Shown: piece after piece, positions 61,430-64,000 of the stretch
Position numbering within the stretch: the first letter of the stretch is position 1
How the letters are laid out: the number at the start of each line of letters is the position of its first letter
Source of the DNA: Bacteroidales bacterium
Lineage (GTDB): Bacteria > Bacteroidota > Bacteroidia > Bacteroidales > Tenuifilaceae
Length of the DNA stretch: 64,000 nt
Assembly (NCBI GenBank): GCA_020636845.1
Contig: JACJXD010000007.1
Location: 117,064 to 181,063 of the forward strand
Direction: 5' to 3'
Translations under genes and position numbers: made by a program
Notes under the pieces: model-generated
What the model was told of the DNA's origin: nothing
Databases searched by the model: none
The model's input: only the letters and a program-made list of their open reading frames with translations

Positions 61430-61452
61430 GTTCCGATGCAAAAAATCGGAAC
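61430..61452. terminator. Hairpin terminator between the S4 and patatin genes
   Basis: GTTCCGAT (61430-61437), loop GCAAAAA, ATCGGAAC (61445-61452), followed by GTTCTTTT. A perfect 8-bp stem between two convergent genes. Confidence 0.7.
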
Positions 61453-61469
61453 CGTTCTTTTAAAACCGA

Positions 61470-63647
61470 CTAAAACCAAAACCCTGCATTCGCCGATAAA
61501 ACGGGTTTCCGGTATTTATCGGAATAGCCAACGGTTAACTCAATAGGCCCCACTGCCGACTTATACGAATAAGTAATACCGCCACCTAATATTGAATTAT
61601 ACTTTGATAAACTGCGAAGTTCGTCGTTTTGTAGCAACCCATTTGCATTCAGCGCAATGTAATGATTATGAATAAACCTAACCTGTAATCCTAAACTCCC
61701 AATTACGGTCGTTCGCTGGGTAGCCCATAACGATGGCAAACCGTAAAAAGGCAAATGATAGTTAAAACTTAACTCATAATCCTGAGCAGCCACAAAATTT
61801 CCCAAATAAACGGGGGTCGTTTCACGGAACAACGATCTTCCATAAGCCCCCAACTGCATAGTTACCCGACCACCAACCCGAACTGCCTGTCGAAACTTGA
61901 TAAATACAATCGGATTAATGTTCTCAAAATTCAAATCCTGCGCCAAGGAAACTTCGGAATAAACTTCCGCACCTTTTGTAGGAAAATAGTAATCGTTCAG
62001 GTTATCAAAACTGTAAAATCCGTAAAAATGTGTTGTCAACTTTTTACTTGTTGACAGCGATAAACTGCTATCGCCAATAATATTGTATAATTTTCCTAAA
62101 ATATACTCCTGCTTAGCCCCTACTCCAAGAGTGGAATACTTAAATATACGCTGATAGGAATACAACTTTACCGCCCCCCAATAAATATTCGCCGGGTAAG
62201 AATAATCCTTTGTAATATGCACATTTAAATCGCGATAAGCACCTTCCACCATTCCTACCAATTTTGGCAATTTCTTTTTGCCAAATTCAGCCAAAAAGGA
62301 AAACTTTGGGTTCGTGGACATATCGGCAGTAAAGGAAAGCAAGTCGATATTTTTGGTATAATCCTTTCGCGTGGCATTTAGCACAATGGAAACCACGCTA
62401 CGCGTATTTACCCGCATACCAACATTCATAACCCACGAACGATCTTCATCAACGTTAAGGTTAAGCGTTTTTCCCAAACCATCTCCTTCGAGGTTAAAGT
62501 AAACCCTTTTGAAAACCCCCATGCCATACACATTATTTATATGCCTTTTTATATCCTGATACGAATACGTTCCCGGTACATCCAAGTTTAAAATATCCAA
62601 CAGTCGTTCCTTGGGCATGGAATACTTCCCATTGATGGAAACATCGACAATTTTCCAACTATTCTCATTCACATATTCTCTGGAAATAGATTTAGACTCT
62701 AAATTATATTTCGATTTTAAGGCTCGTATATCGGCTAAAACAGGCGTTACCGATTCCATACCTCTTCGAATTAACGTATCAACCGCCCTTGTATTAAAAC
62801 TCGATGCATTGTACCCATCGATGTTGGGACGAATAATAACATCGCAATAACTTTTGTTTACGGAATCCCTTTTTACCGTGTAAAAGGAAATCAGCTGATT
62901 GGTTAAATCGTTAATTGTTTTGACCTTATCGCCGGGCAGCAAATCGCTCCGAAGATCAACCCCGATAATTATATCGGCGCCCATTTGCTTTGCAACATCG
63001 GTAGGAAAATTATCAGCTATTCCCCCGTCAACAAGAATATGGCCATTATGATGACTTGGTGTAAAAACTCCCGGAATTGCCATGCTCGAAAAAATTGCCG
63101 TAGGCAAAAAGCCAGAGTTCAAAATTACCTGCTGCCCTGTAGATAAATCGGCACTAATGCAGGAAAACGCAATGGGAAACTTTGTAAAATCGGCCTGTTC
63201 CGGAACATTTGCCGCTAAGCCGCAAAAAAGATTCAAAACATTTTGTCCGTTTACCAATCCGTTCGGAAAATCCGGCATATCCTTTTCGGAAAACGGCATA
63301 GACAAAACGTACCGCTGTTGCTCCTCCTTCGAGTACCAATCCAACTGCTTGCGTGGCACGTAATCCGAAAGCAACCGCGTCCAATCCTCGGTTAACGACA
63401 TATTGCCAATTTCATCGGCCGTATATCCTATTGAGTATAATCCGCCAACAATGCTTCCCATACTTGTACCAACAATAATATCGATGGGAATACCTTCCTG
63501 CTCCAAAACCTTAAGCACACCTATATGGGCAAACCCTTTGGCACCGCCTCCGCTTAGCACAACAGCAACCTTAGGTCGTTGCGACGGCTGCGCAACTGCC
63601 ACTACACCCAGCAAAACCAATACAGTAAATGTTACAATGCGTTTCAT
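61470..63647 (-). CDS. Patatin-like phospholipase with POTRA and outer-membrane beta-barrel
   Basis: I start at the ATG at 63647 (725 residues), which gives a proper signal peptide (KRIVTFTVLVLLGVVAVAQ); the frame extends 41 codons upstream with no such signal. The patatin domain (about 25-290) has the oxyanion loop SGGGAKG, the nucleophile in GTSMG (Ser62) and the Asp of DGG (Asp207), so the Ser-Asp dyad is intact. A POTRA-like domain (about 295-390, with SINGKYSMPKERLLDILNLD) and a BamA/Omp85-type 16-strand barrel follow, ending in an aromatic residue (AGFWF). This is the type Vd (PlpD/FplA-like) layout, in which the enzyme may be exposed or released at the surface. Confidence 0.9.
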   Translation of the reverse strand: MKRIVTFTVLVLLGVVAVAQPSQRPKVAVVLSGGGAKGFAHIGVLKVLEQEGIPIDIIVGTSMGSIVGGLYSIGYTADEIGNMSLTEDWTRLLSDYVPRKQLDWYSKEEQQRYVLSMPFSEKDMPDFPNGLVNGQNVLNLFCGLAANVPEQADFTKFPIAFSCISADLSTGQQVILNSGFLPTAIFSSMAIPGVFTPSHHNGHILVDGGIADNFPTDVAKQMGADIIIGVDLRSDLLPGDKVKTINDLTNQLISFYTVKRDSVNKSYCDVIIRPNIDGYNASSFNTRAVDTLIRRGMESVTPVLADIRALKSKYNLESKSISREYVNENSWKIVDVSINGKYSMPKERLLDILNLDVPGTYSYQDIKRHINNVYGMGVFKRVYFNLEGDGLGKTLNLNVDEDRSWVMNVGMRVNTRSVVSIVLNATRKDYTKNIDLLSFTADMSTNPKFSFLAEFGKKKLPKLVGMVEGAYRDLNVHITKDYSYPANIYWGAVKLYSYQRIFKYSTLGVGAKQEYILGKLYNIIGDSSLSLSTSKKLTTHFYGFYSFDNLNDYYFPTKGAEVYSEVSLAQDLNFENINPIVFIKFRQAVRVGGRVTMQLGAYGRSLFRETTPVYLGNFVAAQDYELSFNYHLPFYGLPSLWATQRTTVIGSLGLQVRFIHNHYIALNANGLLQNDELRSLSKYNSILGGGITYSYKSAVGPIELTVGYSDKYRKPVLSANAGFWF

Positions 63648-63906
63648 TTGGAAGAAAATTAATTCGATATTCTTTAAAAACAGGCTAAGTAAAGATAGCC
63701 ATTCCACTACAACTTTTGCTTGTTGCACCCACTTTTTCAAGTAGAATAAAGCAAATGGCCAATTAAACAATTTTGTTTTACGTCAACAAAGTTCTATTTC
63801 TATCAAATAAAAATTAAGCGCAACTTTATCATATTCTCTTTGCTTTTATTCTTCTAAAAGCCTTTATGTTTTTAATAACTTTCTATTACTTTTAACATAC
63901 AATTCA
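63648..63906. other. Intergenic region, divergent, no feature seen
   Basis: 259 AT-rich bases between the patatin start (63647) and the next start (63907). I see no hairpin or exact TAnnTTTG box on either strand that I can support. A TAACTTTC sequence before the rightward gene is one base off the consensus. Confidence 0.5.
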
Positions 63907-64000
63907 TGATAGGTAATTTCATAAATAAAGAATCGATTATAAACAGAATTTATGAACGATATAAACAGGCACGCGAAACTTACCCTTTTCGCAATTACCA
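63907..64000 (+). CDS. Start of an unidentified gene, cut by the window edge
   Basis: An ATG at 63907 opens a frame that stays open to the end of the window (31 codons: MIGNFINKESIINRIYERYK, then QARETYPFRNY). The visible part is charged and helical with no signal peptide. It is too short to identify. Confidence 0.5.

Noticed and set aside
1..64000. CRISPR array, prophage or conjugative element
   Set aside because: No regularly spaced direct repeats, no cas, integrase, terminase, portal or tra genes were seen; the gene content is otherwise chromosomal housekeeping.

Overview
The window is about 64 kb of low-GC, gene-dense bacterial chromosome from the phylum Bacteroidota, most likely the order Bacteroidales. 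The evidence is: promoters of the TAnnTTTG type with a TTTG or TTG about 19 bases upstream; almost no Shine-Dalgarno sites; family-typical genes (PG0541-type efflux partner, DUF4369/TlpA lipoproteins, SpoIIE-type phosphatases with TPR repeats, a carboxypeptidase-regulatory domain of the SusC type, a glycogen cluster with a GT3-GT35 fusion); and the gene order purH-mreB-mreC-mreD-mrdA-rodA. I cannot place it to genus. No rRNA, tRNA, CRISPR array, prophage or intact insertion sequence was seen.

Layout. 1-6.1 kb: seryl-tRNA synthetase (cut by the window edge), ribosomal proteins L27 and L21, a PlsC acyltransferase, two small unknown genes, lipoate-protein ligase, a SRPBCC protein and biotin ligase. 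6.1-13.9 kb: NhaA, a MuiA/DUF4139 protein with an inserted carboxypeptidase-regulatory domain, a helical unknown, a CPA-type antiporter, a GNAT enzyme coupled to an alanine/ornithine racemase-like enzyme, and a MscS channel. 14.0-21.3 kb: an accessory signalling and envelope block made of a SiaC-like phosphoprotein, a TPR/SpoIIE phosphatase, an OmpA protein and an Ig-repeat protein sharing an N-terminal module, a 400-base gap full of inverted repeats, and a HAMP-GAF receptor without an output domain. 21.4-28.0 kb: a TetR-TolC-MFP-RND-PG0541 efflux operon with a likely autoregulatory operator.

28.2-37.2 kb: lysyl-tRNA synthetase; a leftward operon of aminotransferase, membrane glycosyltransferase, OppC-type permease and a NodB-like protein; then rightward a thioredoxin-fold lipoprotein without its redox cysteines, LpxH and an ACP phosphodiesterase. 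37.2-44.6 kb: the leftward purH-mreB-mreC-mreD-mrdA-rodA operon for purine synthesis and rod-shape cell-wall elongation. 44.9-48.3 kb: a MacB/FtsX-type permease, RsmA, and a TlpA-like lipoprotein that keeps its CxxC.

48.4-57.5 kb: a four-gene glycogen cassette on the + strand (debranching enzyme, GT4 transferase, GH57 amylase with a lysine-rich tail, and a 1417-residue fusion of a eukaryote-type GT3 glycogen synthase with a GT35 phosphorylase), so chain building and chain breakdown are encoded together. 57.5-64 kb: a hairpin-rich leader, RibF, S-adenosylhomocysteinase, QueG, an S4 RNA-binding protein, a patatin/POTRA/beta-barrel (type Vd-like) protein, and the start of an unidentified gene.

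Most genes are ordinary housekeeping. The most unusual items are the GT3-GT35 fusion with its cassette, the SiaC/phosphatase block followed by two envelope proteins sharing an undescribed N-terminal module, the domain insertion in the MuiA-like protein, and the structured gap at 19.09-19.29 kb.
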